Positions 53,672 through 62,708 of a stretch of 64,000 nucleotides of DNA are shown here, in pieces; positions within the stretch are counted from its first letter, which is position 1; the number at the start of each line of letters is the position of its first letter. Below the pieces are notes generated by a model. It was given only the letters and a program-made list of their open reading frames with translations, had not been told where the DNA came from and did not search any database. A program made the translations under genes and the position numbers. The stretch covers positions 1-64,000 of the forward strand of contig NZ_JALDSX010000010.1 of NCBI RefSeq assembly GCF_022748595.1. Direction: 5' to 3'. The stretch comes from Brevibacterium sp. ZH18. GTDB lineage: Bacteria > Actinomycetota > Actinomycetes > Actinomycetales > Brevibacteriaceae.

Positions 53672-55618
53672 TCAGATCGTCTCGGCTGCCTCCTGCTGGG
53701 CGCGTTGGGCGATGCGTCCTCCGGCGAGGACCATCTCGATCTGCCGGGGCGAGAGCGTATGGCGGAATTCGAACGTCCGTCCGCCCACCTCGGCGCTCAC
53801 GGTCTTGCCGTCAGCCAACTCGTCGCGCAGTCCTCTGAACTCGAGGACATCGCCCTGGGACAGTGCCTCGTAGTCCTTCTCGTCGATGAATTCGAGCGCG
53901 AGGACACCGAAGTTCGCGAGATTCTGCCAATGGATGCGGGCCAGCGATTTCGCGACGACGACCCGCAGCCCCAGGTAGCGGGGTGCGATCACGGCGTGCT
54001 CACGGGATGAGCCCTGGCCGTAGTTCTCACCGCCGACGATCGCGTGTCCGCCTTCGTGCTCGACGGCGCGAGTGGCGTAGGTGTCGTCGACCTGGATGTA
54101 GACGAACTCGGAGATCTTGGGAATGTTGCTCCGGTAGGGCAGCACCCGGGAGCCGGCGGGCATGATCTCGTCGGTGGACACGTTGTCGCCCACCTTGAGC
54201 ATGATTTCGAGGTCGATATCGCCTGGCAGAGGATCGAAATCGGGCAGGGTCGAGATGTTCGAACCTTTGACTAGCTCCACGTTGCGCGCCTCCTCGGGCG
54301 GCAGCGGCGGAACCAGCATCGACCGGTTGGCGGAGAACTTCTCCGGCAGCGTGACCTGCGGATAGTCGATGCCCAGATCGCGCGGGTCCGTGATCTTGCC
54401 CGTCAGCGCCGCGGCCACGGCGGTCTCCGGCGAGCACAGCCACACCGCGTCCTCGTCGGTACCCGAGCGTCCGGGGAAGTTCCGCGGCATCGTGCGCAGG
54501 CTGTTGCGGCCGACAGCCGGAGCCTGACCCATGCCGATGCAGCCCATGCAGCCCGACTGGTGGATGCGAGCGCCTGATCCGACCAGTGAGGTCAGCCATC
54601 CGCCGGTGATGAGGTCGGCGAGGATCTCTCGCGATGTCGGGTTGACGTCGAGTGAGATCTGCTCATGGATATGCCGACCCTCGAGGGTCTCCGCAACGAC
54701 GGCGAAGTCCCGCAGACCCGGGTTCGCAGAGGATCCGATGACGACCTGGAAGACGTCCTCACCAACGACCTCACGCACCGGGCGGACATTGCCCGGTGAC
54801 GACGGTGCGGCGATGAGCGGTTCGAGCTGTGAGAGGTCGATGGAGTCGTGTAGGTCGTACTGCGCGCCTTCGTCGGCTTCGATCCGAGTGAAGTCCTCGC
54901 CTCGGTCGCTGGCTTCGAGGAAGTCCCGGACCGCGTCGTCGGCAGGGAAGACAGTGGCTGTGGCACCGAGCTCGGCACCCATGTTCGCAATCACATGGCG
55001 ATCCATCGCGGTCAGGCCCTTGAGACCTTCACCGTAGTACTCGATGATCTTGCCGACTCCGCCCTTGACGCCGTGGCGACGCAGCATCTCGAGGATGACG
55101 TCCTTGGCCGAGACCCACGGCGGCAGTGTGCCGGTGAGTTCGACGCCCATGATCTGGGGCGCGCTGATGTAGAGGGGCTCGCCGACCATGGACATGGCGA
55201 TCTCGAGACCGCCGACGCCGATGGCCAGCATTCCCAAGGCACCGGCAGCGCAGGTGTGGGAGTCTGAGCCGATGAGAGTCATGCCCGGTTTCCCGAACCG
55301 TGACTGGTGGACGGGGTGGGAGACTCCGTTGCCGGCGGGGGAGAACCACAAACCGAATCGCTGCGCGGCAGAGCGCAGGAACATGTGGTCCTCGGGGTTC
55401 TTCTCATCGGTCTGCAGAAGGTTGTGGTCAACGTACTGGACAGAGGTCTCCGTGCGGATCCGGTCGATGCCCAGCGCTTCGAGCTCGAGCATCACCAGCG
55501 TTCCCGTTGCGTCCTGAGTCAGCGTCTGATCGATGCGGACCCCGATCTCGGTGCCGGGCTCGAACGTCCCGGATTCCAGATGTGAGCCGATGAGCTTCTG
55601 AGCGACATTCTCAGCCAT
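53672..55618 (-). CDS. Aconitate hydratase family protein, short actinobacterial type
   Basis: A 648-residue aconitase-superfamily enzyme with GSDSHTCAAGALGMLAIGVGG, SGCMGCIGMGQAP (two cluster Cys), RNFPGRSGTDEDAVWLC and the swivel domain YGQGSSREHAVIAPRYLG. The place where aconitases have GSCTN reads GSSANPGL, so the third cluster ligand is not where expected. It interconverts citrate and isocitrate or acts on a related hydroxyacid. ATG at 55618 after AAGGAGG; GTG at 55624 is possible. Ends 23 bases from the convergent regulator. Confidence 0.83.
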   Translation of the reverse strand: MAENVAQKLIGSHLESGTFEPGTEIGVRIDQTLTQDATGTLVMLELEALGIDRIRTETSVQYVDHNLLQTDEKNPEDHMFLRSAAQRFGLWFSPAGNGVSHPVHQSRFGKPGMTLIGSDSHTCAAGALGMLAIGVGGLEIAMSMVGEPLYISAPQIMGVELTGTLPPWVSAKDVILEMLRRHGVKGGVGKIIEYYGEGLKGLTAMDRHVIANMGAELGATATVFPADDAVRDFLEASDRGEDFTRIEADEGAQYDLHDSIDLSQLEPLIAAPSSPGNVRPVREVVGEDVFQVVIGSSANPGLRDFAVVAETLEGRHIHEQISLDVNPTSREILADLITGGWLTSLVGSGARIHQSGCMGCIGMGQAPAVGRNSLRTMPRNFPGRSGTDEDAVWLCSPETAVAAALTGKITDPRDLGIDYPQVTLPEKFSANRSMLVPPLPPEEARNVELVKGSNISTLPDFDPLPGDIDLEIMLKVGDNVSTDEIMPAGSRVLPYRSNIPKISEFVYIQVDDTYATRAVEHEGGHAIVGGENYGQGSSREHAVIAPRYLGLRVVVAKSLARIHWQNLANFGVLALEFIDEKDYEALSQGDVLEFRGLRDELADGKTVSAEVGGRTFEFRHTLSPRQIEMVLAGGRIAQRAQQEAAETI

Positions 55619-55766
55619 CGTCACCCTCCTTATGAAGTGGTCGAATTGCTGGTGTGCACGCTCTCACGTGGTCAATCCACGTTAGCCCTCGGAACGAGGA
55701 CCCACAAGGGTCGGGCAGAGACATCGGCGTGCTCGCGGCGGTGGACAACCGGCGCATACTGGATGT

Positions 55767-56612
55767 ATGCCGGAATTGCCCGAGGTGGACGCACTGGTCG
55801 AGTTTCTGCGGCCGAAGGTCAGCGGTGACTTCGTCACGCGGACCGATGTCGGAGAGCTGAGCATCCTCAAGACCGTCGATCCACCGCTCGAGGCGCTCGC
55901 CGGACTCGAGATCACCGGCGTCGCGCGCTCGGGAAAGGCCCTCATCATCGAATTCGAGGGCCTTGAGCTGGTCTGTCGATTCGCGCGCGCAGGGTGGATA
56001 GTCTGGCACGATCTCGTGCCCACCGGTCCGGTCAAGATGGGCAAGGGACCGCTGGGTCTGCGCGTCCACCTGGCCTCGGGTGCCGGTTTCGACCTGAGCG
56101 AGGCGGGGACGAAGAAGAACGCTTCGGTCTCGCTCGTCCATGACCGCGCCGAGGTGGCTGCTGTCGCCGGGGCCGGACCCGATGCGCTGTGGATCGAAGC
56201 AAACGAATTCTCCCGGCTGTTGGCCGGGTCCCGGTCGCGGATCAAGACCGTGCTCGAGGACCAGGAGATCATCACCGGCATCGGCAATGCCTACTCCGAC
56301 GAGATCCTCCACACCGCGAAGATCTCCCCGTTCGCCCCCGCATCCGGTGTTGACGCGCCAGAACTGCTCGACGTGATCCGCGGAGTTCTCGGTGCTGCCC
56401 GCGAGACGCTGACAGGTCTGCCGCCGAGCAAGGTCAAAGCCGCGAAGAAACGCGGGCTGCGAGTCCACGGCCGCACTGGTCAGACCTGTCCGGTCTGCGG
56501 GTCGACCATTGCCGAAGTCTCGTACACCGACAAGTCGCTGCAGTACTGCCCCGGCTGCCAGACCGACGGGAAGAAGCTCAGCGACCGTCGGATGGATCGG
56601 CTGCTCAAATAG
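55767..56612 (+). CDS. Fpg/Nei family DNA glycosylase
   Basis: A 281-residue base-excision repair enzyme. The N-terminal PELPEVDALVEFL carries the catalytic Pro and Glu exposed after Met removal. KTVLEDQEIITGIGNAYSDEIL is the helix-two-turn-helix, and the C-terminal zinc finger has CPVCGSTIAEVSY and YCPGC. Divergent from the aconitase gene by 148 bases. Whether it is MutM- or Nei-like is unsettled. Confidence 0.9.
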   Translation: MPELPEVDALVEFLRPKVSGDFVTRTDVGELSILKTVDPPLEALAGLEITGVARSGKALIIEFEGLELVCRFARAGWIVWHDLVPTGPVKMGKGPLGLRVHLASGAGFDLSEAGTKKNASVSLVHDRAEVAAVAGAGPDALWIEANEFSRLLAGSRSRIKTVLEDQEIITGIGNAYSDEILHTAKISPFAPASGVDAPELLDVIRGVLGAARETLTGLPPSKVKAAKKRGLRVHGRTGQTCPVCGSTIAEVSYTDKSLQYCPGCQTDGKKLSDRRMDRLLK

Positions 56613-56651
56613 CGGCAGACTCATGCAGCGGCAGAACGACGAAGCGGCGGC

Positions 56652-57140
56652 TCAGCCGGTCTCGATCGTCCTCTGCAGCAGCGGAGTGACGCGGTATTCG
56701 ACCATCTGCTTCATCGACACCAGGGTGCGTGTGCGTTTGACGCCGGGAGTCCCGAGGATCTGCCCGGCGACGCGATAGAGGTCATCGGTGTCTCGGGCGA
56801 CGATCTGGATGAGGGTGTCGGCTGTGCCGGAGACCCCGATGACCTCGAGAACTTCAGGGATCAGGCTGAGCGCTTCACCGATCTCGTCGAGTCGTGACTG
56901 TTTGAGATTGGCCAGCACGTGCGCCCTGATCGGGTAGCCGAGCCCAGTCGTGTCGACACGATGGCCGAATGGGTGCAGCCCTTCGGATTCGAGCCTGCCC
57001 AGCCGTGCCTGAGCGGTGTTCCTGGCCACCTGCAGGCGATGGGCCAGTCCTGCGATCGTCGCACGCGGTTCGCGGATGAGTTCGAGGAGGATCTTCGCAT
57101 CCAGCGCATCTGCGATTCGTCGCCGTTGTTCCTCGACCAT
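56652..57140 (-). CDS. Lrp/AsnC-family regulator
   Basis: A 162-residue regulator with an N-terminal winged helix (ALDAKILLELIREPRATIAGLA, then QVARNTAQARLGRLES) and a C-terminal RAM ligand-sensing domain ending LVSMKQMVEYRVTPLL. It diverges from the AceE-like gene and four TGAGCA motifs lie between them, so it probably controls that gene. ATG at 57140; ORF is open 11 codons further. Confidence 0.88.
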   Translation of the reverse strand: MVEEQRRRIADALDAKILLELIREPRATIAGLAHRLQVARNTAQARLGRLESEGLHPFGHRVDTTGLGYPIRAHVLANLKQSRLDEIGEALSLIPEVLEVIGVSGTADTLIQIVARDTDDLYRVAGQILGTPGVKRTRTLVSMKQMVEYRVTPLLQRTIETG

Positions 57141-57166
57141 GACACCACCATCTTTCCTCATCGAAA

Positions 57167-57238
57167 TGCTCACCAGTTGCTCAACTGTATAACGAGGTAC
57201 TGAGCAGTGTGCGCAATTTCAAAGCGACATATTGAGCA
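57167..57238. promoter_or_regulatory. Four TGAGCA/TGCTCA motifs: candidate Lrp operator array
   Basis: TGCTCA at 57167 and 57178, TGAGCA at 57201 and 57233. Steps of 11, 23 and 32 bases are close to one, two and three helical turns, so all four would face the same side, as expected for an Lrp-type oligomer. They lie just upstream of the Lrp gene. Confidence 0.55.
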
Positions 57239-57412
57239 CTCCGATTAAGTCTGTTTGGATCGTTCTGAGTCGGTCCGGATCTGGACCGACCTGCGGTTCG
57301 ACATACACCGTCGGCACCCCTCGGGCGAAACTGCCCTGCGCGCGCCGGTCCATTCGCCCAACGGTCACATGGATCGGCGCACGCGCCAGACAGTTCATTC
57401 AAGGAGGAATAC

Positions 57413-59779
57413 GTGCCCGACCACTCTGCACTCGATGAGATCCATGACCGCATCCTGTGGCTCTCGACCTCGATCATCCACCATGCCAACCGGGTCCGGC
57501 CCAACCGAAGCGGGCTCAAAGTGGGCGGTCATCAGGCCTCCTGTGCATCGATCGCCTCGATCATGACCGCACTGTGGTTCCACGAACTCCGGGCAGAAGA
57601 CCGTGTGAGCATCAAACCGCATGCCGGTCCCGTGTGGCATGCCATCAACTACCTCTTCGGTGAGCTCGACGAGACCCAGATGACGACGCTGCGGGAGTTC
57701 GGCGGCCTCCAGAGCTACCCGAGTCGCACGAAGGACCCGGTTCCGGCCGACTATTCGACAGGCTCAGTGGGCATCGGTGCGACCGCGCCGATCTGGGGCG
57801 CCGTGGCCCGCCGCTACGTCGACTCCAGCCTGCGAGACATCGGCACCGGACGCCAGTACTCACTCGTCGGCGATGCTGAACTCGATGAAGGAGCTGTCTG
57901 GGAAGCTGTCAACGATCCCGGGGTCAAGCACCTCGGCGAGATCGTATGGATCATCGACCTCAACCGGCAGTCCCTCGACCGCGTCGTCCCCGACATCGCC
58001 GCCGGACGGATCGAGGCGACGTTCGATGCTGCCGGGTGGCAGGTCATTACGGTCAGGTTCGGGCGTCTGCTCGAAGACCTCTTCGCCCGTGAGGGTGGGG
58101 ATGCACTGCGCCAGCGCATCCTCACGATGTCGAACCCTGAGTATCAGCGGATCCTGCGCTGCACTGCAGAGGAGCTGCGCGATCGTCTGCCCGGTGAAGC
58201 AGGAAACGACGGCGACGGTGACAACGAGAGCGGTCAAGCACTGAGGGCCCTCATTTCCGACCTCGATGATGCCACGCTCTTGGCTGCGATCAGGAACCTC
58301 GGCGGTCATGACATTCCCGCCCTGCTCAAGGCCTTCGCGCAGATCGACGACTCCCGTCCCACGGCGGTCATCGCGTACACGATCAAGGGGTTCGGACTGC
58401 CGAGCTCCGGCCATCCGCAGAACCACTCGGCACTCATCGACGCGGACGAATACGCGGCACTGGCCGAACTCAGCGGTCAGGATCCGCAGGCGCCGTGGTC
58501 GCGCTTCGATCCCGACACCCCTGCCGGTCGCATCGTGGCCGAGACCGCGCAGCGACTGGCCCGCCCCGAGTTCGCTCCGACTGCTCCGGTCGAGCTGCCT
58601 CATGATCTGGAGCGGACGCATAAGGGGACATCGTCCTCGCAGGCGGCGCTGGGTCGGGTCCTCATGGACCTCAGCCGGCAGTCCCCGGAGACAGCCCGCC
58701 GGGTCGTGACCGTCAGTCCCGATGTGTCATCGACGACCAACCTCGGCGGGTGGGTCAACAAGGTCGGCGTGTGGAGCGCGGCTGCGGCGCAGAACTGGTT
58801 CGCCGACGGTGCGGAGACGATTCTGCAGTGGAACGAGTCGGCGCAGGGCCAGCACATGGAGCTCGGCATCGCCGAGACGAACCTCGTCGGCCTCCTCGGT
58901 GAACTGGGCGCGACGTGGAGTCGCTGGGGTGAGCCGCTGTTCCCGATCGGGGTGATGTACGACCCGTTCGTCAATCGTGCGCTCGAACCGTGGACATTCG
59001 GCATCTATGCCGGCGGTCAGTCGATCCTCGTCGGGACTCCGTCGGGAGTGACGCTGGCGCCGGAAGGCGGGGCGCACCAGTCGATCACGACACCGTCGAC
59101 GGGCATCGAAGTGCCGGGGCTGGTCACCTACGAACCGGCATTCGCGCAAGACGTCGAGTGGTCGCTTCTGCATGCGATGTCGCTCATGGGCAGGCCCGGT
59201 GGCGAGTCCGCCTATCTGCGCCTGTCCACGCGCGCCGTCGACCAGAGCCTGGCCCGCGTGCCCGCGGATCCTGCCGCCAGGGAACGTCGCCGGCAGCAGG
59301 TCATCGCCGGGGCCTACCGGATCAGGACCTCGGCCCGACCGGTCGTGCAGCTCGTGGGAATGGGCGCGCTCATGACCGAGGTGCTCGCGGCCGCCGATCG
59401 GCTCGCGGAGATGGGAATCGAGGCCGACGTCGTGTGTGTGACGAGTCCCGGTCTGCTCTACCGTGCGCTGCGAGCCGGTCAGCGCCGTTCGCCAGCGATG
59501 GAATCGGTTGGTTCAGTCGGTGCAGTCGGTTCTGCCGCTGGCGGGAGCGCTTGGATCCTTGACCAGGTGTTCCCTGCCTCGAGCGCGGTGCCCATGGTCA
59601 CGGTCCTCGACGGCCACCCGCACACGCTGTCGTTCCTCGCGACGATCAATCGGGTCGAGCATGTGGCGCTGGGCGTGAGCACTTTCGGGCAGTCGGGTGA
59701 CATCGACGACGTCTACCGCTATCACGGCATCGACACCGAATCGATCGTCTTCGCCGCCCTCGACGCCGTCCGCAGCTGA
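57413..59779 (+). CDS. AceE-like thiamine-diphosphate dehydrogenase E1
   Basis: A 788-residue homodimeric E1/transketolase-type protein. The thiamine diphosphate motif is GDAELDEGAVWEAV to IIDLNRQSLDR (about 155-195); KPHAGPVWHAINYLFG and the pyrimidine-domain SPDVSSTTNLGGW follow. It resembles AceE pyruvate dehydrogenase but is about 100 residues shorter, with no E2/E3 genes nearby. It may use a different 2-oxo acid. GTG start with AAGGAGGAATAC. Likely controlled by the divergent Lrp protein. Confidence 0.82.
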   Translation: MPDHSALDEIHDRILWLSTSIIHHANRVRPNRSGLKVGGHQASCASIASIMTALWFHELRAEDRVSIKPHAGPVWHAINYLFGELDETQMTTLREFGGLQSYPSRTKDPVPADYSTGSVGIGATAPIWGAVARRYVDSSLRDIGTGRQYSLVGDAELDEGAVWEAVNDPGVKHLGEIVWIIDLNRQSLDRVVPDIAAGRIEATFDAAGWQVITVRFGRLLEDLFAREGGDALRQRILTMSNPEYQRILRCTAEELRDRLPGEAGNDGDGDNESGQALRALISDLDDATLLAAIRNLGGHDIPALLKAFAQIDDSRPTAVIAYTIKGFGLPSSGHPQNHSALIDADEYAALAELSGQDPQAPWSRFDPDTPAGRIVAETAQRLARPEFAPTAPVELPHDLERTHKGTSSSQAALGRVLMDLSRQSPETARRVVTVSPDVSSTTNLGGWVNKVGVWSAAAAQNWFADGAETILQWNESAQGQHMELGIAETNLVGLLGELGATWSRWGEPLFPIGVMYDPFVNRALEPWTFGIYAGGQSILVGTPSGVTLAPEGGAHQSITTPSTGIEVPGLVTYEPAFAQDVEWSLLHAMSLMGRPGGESAYLRLSTRAVDQSLARVPADPAARERRRQQVIAGAYRIRTSARPVVQLVGMGALMTEVLAAADRLAEMGIEADVVCVTSPGLLYRALRAGQRRSPAMESVGSVGAVGSAAGGSAWILDQVFPASSAVPMVTVLDGHPHTLSFLATINRVEHVALGVSTFGQSGDIDDVYRYHGIDTESIVFAALDAVRS

Positions 59780-59902
59780 GCGGCACCTCCGCAGGTGCGG
59801 TGGGCTGAGCGGCGACTCCGCAGCTGAGCGGCGGAAATAATCCTCCCGCGGTCATCGTTGCACCGTGCAGGCAACCCGACCCCGAGCCGATACAGGAGCA
59901 TC

Positions 59903-60853
59903 ATGACGCAGCAGGTACAGATCCCCGGCACAGACCTCACCATCTTCCCCATCAACCTGGGGACGAACACCTTCGGCTGGACCGCCGACGAAGCCGGATC
60001 ACACGCTGTGCTCGACGCGTTCGTCGCCGCCGGCGGCAACTTCCTCGACACGGCCGAGTCCTACCCGGCGTGGGTGCCCGGCAATACCGGCCGCGAGTCC
60101 GAGACCATCATCGGCACCTGGCTCGCCGCTCGCGGCAACCGCGACAGTGTCGTCATCGCCACGAAGGTCGGTGACCATCCGGAGCACAGGACACAGGACC
60201 CCGAATACATCCGCACCGCCATCGATGCCTCCCTCGAGCGTCTGCAGACAGACCATGTCGACCTCTATTACGCGCACCGCGATGATGAGGTGACCCCCAT
60301 CGCCGAGGTGGCCCGGGTCTTCGATGAGATCGTCCGTGCCGGTAAGGCCAAGCATGTCGCCGTCTCCAACTACTCCAAGGACCGGCTAGCCGAGTGGCTG
60401 GCCGTGGCCGAGAAGGAGAACCTGGTGAAGCCCGTAGCGATTCAGCCCCAGTACAGCCTCGTGTTCCGCCGCGACTACGAGACCGAGCTTCAGCCGCTGG
60501 CCGATGAGCACAATCTCGGCGTCTTCACCTACTTCAGCCTCGCCGCCGGATTCCTGACCGGAAAATACCGCACCGAGGCCGACCTCGCAGGAGCCAGCCG
60601 CGGTGGCATGGTCCAGGGGTACTTCAACGCCGATGGCCTCGAGGCCATCGATGAGCTGGTTGCTGTGGCGAAGGCCCACGATGCGGCACCGGCAACCATT
60701 GCGCTCGCCTGGCTGATGGCCAAGGGTACGACCGCACCGATCGTCTCGGCGCGCACACCCGAACAGCTCGAGGCTCTGATGGCGGCCCCGGCCCTCGAAC
60801 TCAGTCCCGAGGAGCTCTCACGCCTCGATCAGGCCTCGTCTCCCTTCGCCTGA
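59903..60853 (+). CDS. Aldo/keto reductase
   Basis: A 316-residue NADPH-type aldo/keto reductase barrel. FLDTAESYPAWVPG holds the catalytic Asp and Tyr, VVIATKVG the Lys, and DLYYAHRDDE the His-type position. SARTPEQLEALMAA is the cofactor end. Resembles YdhF/YajO-type reductases. ATG at 59903 has AGGAGC upstream. Substrate unknown. Confidence 0.88.
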   Translation: MTQQVQIPGTDLTIFPINLGTNTFGWTADEAGSHAVLDAFVAAGGNFLDTAESYPAWVPGNTGRESETIIGTWLAARGNRDSVVIATKVGDHPEHRTQDPEYIRTAIDASLERLQTDHVDLYYAHRDDEVTPIAEVARVFDEIVRAGKAKHVAVSNYSKDRLAEWLAVAEKENLVKPVAIQPQYSLVFRRDYETELQPLADEHNLGVFTYFSLAAGFLTGKYRTEADLAGASRGGMVQGYFNADGLEAIDELVAVAKAHDAAPATIALAWLMAKGTTAPIVSARTPEQLEALMAAPALELSPEELSRLDQASSPFA

Positions 60854-60901
60854 GCAGCGCCGCTGTCGACCCGAGCCATGGTGTCATGCGCCGCTGGTCT
60901 G

Positions 60902-62137
60902 TCAGGCGACGATCTCGTCCTTGGGCTCGACGGTGTGAGCGACCGCTGCACCGATGACCGTGCCGATGGCGATGGAGAAGAACGTCGCGCCCGCAGCGAG
61001 CAGGCTGCCGGCAACCCCGCTGCCCTCGCCGAACTCGAGCTGCGAGGCGTTGAGGAGGCCGAACGAACCGGGCGCGACGATGAGGAACGCGGGGACGAAG
61101 CTGATGCGCCAGATCGGTCCGCGCGGCAGGCGGGAGAGGATGACGGCCACGAGCGAGGCGGCCAGAGCACCGGCGAGCCCGCCGACGGCGGCGCCGAACT
61201 CGGCACCGATTCCCAGCTGAGCCAGTGCGGCTGCAGCGATGGTGATGACGATCGGCACCGTGTGCTCGAGCGGGGTGTAGAGGTAGAGCATCAGTCCGAC
61301 GGTGGCGGCGAGGACGCCGAGGGCGGAGAGCTGCCAAGCCGAGTCGGTGAGCTGGGAGTTCCGCATCGCCTCGGCGCCGGTGCCGGTGATCGCGGCCGCG
61401 CCGGCGACTCCCGCGATGAACATCGCCAGCTGCACCGAAGCCGAGACGAGTCGGGAACTGCCGGCCGAGAGTGCTCCGGCCGAGATCTCCGTCAGTCCGG
61501 TGACCACGGCGCTGCCTGGCAGCAGCAGCGCGAGAGTGGCGACGATCGTGCGCAGGGGGCTTTCGAGCCAGTCGAGTCGGTAGCCGATGAGGACGATGAG
61601 GGAGACGATGAACGCCGAGCTCACCGGCAGCAGCGGATTGAGATTGGGCCAGCGGCCGTTGATTGCGAGGACACCGGCGACGATGAGTGAGCCGAAGGCG
61701 GCGAAGGCCAGGTTGACCAGTCCGGGTTCGAGCAGCAGGCACAGCCCGATGCCGATGGGGACGGCGCCGAGGTGGGAGAGCCAACCGGGCCAGCGCGGCG
61801 GTGCGGCGTAGACCTCGGATTCGATCTTCTGTTTGGCGGCAGGCACCGTGAGTCGGCGTGCACGCAGGGCGTCGACGATGTCGAGCAGATTCGCCGTCTG
61901 ATCGAATCGCAGGTCGGGGCCGATGCGTTCGAACTTTGTGGAATCCCCGGAACCGGACGTGAGGAACAGCCCGCGAGGAAGGGCTGCGACGCGGAGTTTG
62001 CTGATGCCGAGGGTGCGTGCGAGACCCGTCAGGGCGTCCTCGACGTCGACGGAGGAGATCCCGCCCGCGAGCAGCCCGGCGCCGATAGTGACCAGAAGCT
62101 CTTGGGTGGCAGCTGGTGAATCGGTTGCTTCGTTCAC
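60902..62137 (-). CDS. thrE: Threonine/serine exporter ThrE family
   Basis: A 411-residue protein with a cytosolic N-terminal domain (about 1-115) that carries the hydrolase-like segment ITIGAGLLAGGISSVDVEDAL, then about ten membrane helices. It combines ThrE_1 and ThrE_2 domains in one chain as in Corynebacterium ThrE, which exports threonine and serine. PRGPIWRISFVPAFLIVAPGS is in the second half. GTG start; GAGGGGG lies about nine bases upstream. Confidence 0.87.
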   Translation of the reverse strand: MNEATDSPAATQELLVTIGAGLLAGGISSVDVEDALTGLARTLGISKLRVAALPRGLFLTSGSGDSTKFERIGPDLRFDQTANLLDIVDALRARRLTVPAAKQKIESEVYAAPPRWPGWLSHLGAVPIGIGLCLLLEPGLVNLAFAAFGSLIVAGVLAINGRWPNLNPLLPVSSAFIVSLIVLIGYRLDWLESPLRTIVATLALLLPGSAVVTGLTEISAGALSAGSSRLVSASVQLAMFIAGVAGAAAITGTGAEAMRNSQLTDSAWQLSALGVLAATVGLMLYLYTPLEHTVPIVITIAAAALAQLGIGAEFGAAVGGLAGALAASLVAVILSRLPRGPIWRISFVPAFLIVAPGSFGLLNASQLEFGEGSGVAGSLLAAGATFFSIAIGTVIGAAVAHTVEPKDEIVA

Positions 62138-62190
62138 TCACATACCCCCTCGCTCGCGTGCCGGCCGATGGAACCGAAGACTACCAGCCC

Positions 62191-62260
62191 TCAACTGCTA
62201 CCTGACGGCAGCCCAGCAACCTGGCGCCAGGTTGCTGGGCCGCCGTCAGGTAGCAGTTGA
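62191..62260. repeat. REP-like palindrome, copy C
   Basis: A 70-base palindrome: arms of 35 bases with one mismatch and practically no loop, centred at 62225/62226. It contains AGCAACCT-GGCGCC-AGGTTGCT. It lies between the divergent thrE and muconolactone isomerase-like genes, so it cannot be a conventional terminator of either. Confidence 0.8.
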
Positions 62261-62389
62261 CTAAGTCAGGGAGCGGTCACTGCCCTGGCGCTCAACGACT
62301 TGTCGATTGAGCGGACGATATCCTGGCAGCTTCGGTTAAGGGATTAAGGTGGCAGCCAGACCGCCAATTCGATCAACACAGGAGGCACA

Positions 62390-62689
62390 ATGCTGTTTCT
62401 GGCACGCATGGACGTCGTATTCCCCGAATCGATGTCGGACGAGACCAAAGCCGACTTCCAGGTCAAGGAGAAGGCATATTCCGGCGATCTCCAGGAGCGC
62501 GGGATCATGAAGGGCATCTGGCGGGTCGTGGGGGAGTACTCCAACTACTCGATGTACGAGGTCGATGACCTCGACTACCTGCACTCGGTGTTCCAGGGCT
62601 TCCCGATGTTCGCCTACATGAACGTCAAGGTCACACCACTGGCGAAGCACCCCAATGCGACGACGGACGACTTCTTCCGCCAGCTCTGA
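62390..62689 (+). CDS. Muconolactone delta-isomerase-like protein (CatC family)
   Basis: A 99-residue protein very like CatC: MLFLARMDVVFPESM, VKEKAYSGDLQERG, IWRVVGEYSNYSMYEV and MNVKVTPLAKHPN. CatC isomerises muconolactone in the catechol branch of the beta-ketoadipate pathway and forms a decamer. No other cat genes are in this window, so it may be an orphan or serve another lactone. ATG follows AGGAGG. Confidence 0.82.
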   Translation: MLFLARMDVVFPESMSDETKADFQVKEKAYSGDLQERGIMKGIWRVVGEYSNYSMYEVDDLDYLHSVFQGFPMFAYMNVKVTPLAKHPNATTDDFFRQL

Positions 62690-62708
62690 GCCTCAGCAAC
62701 TTTGAGCC

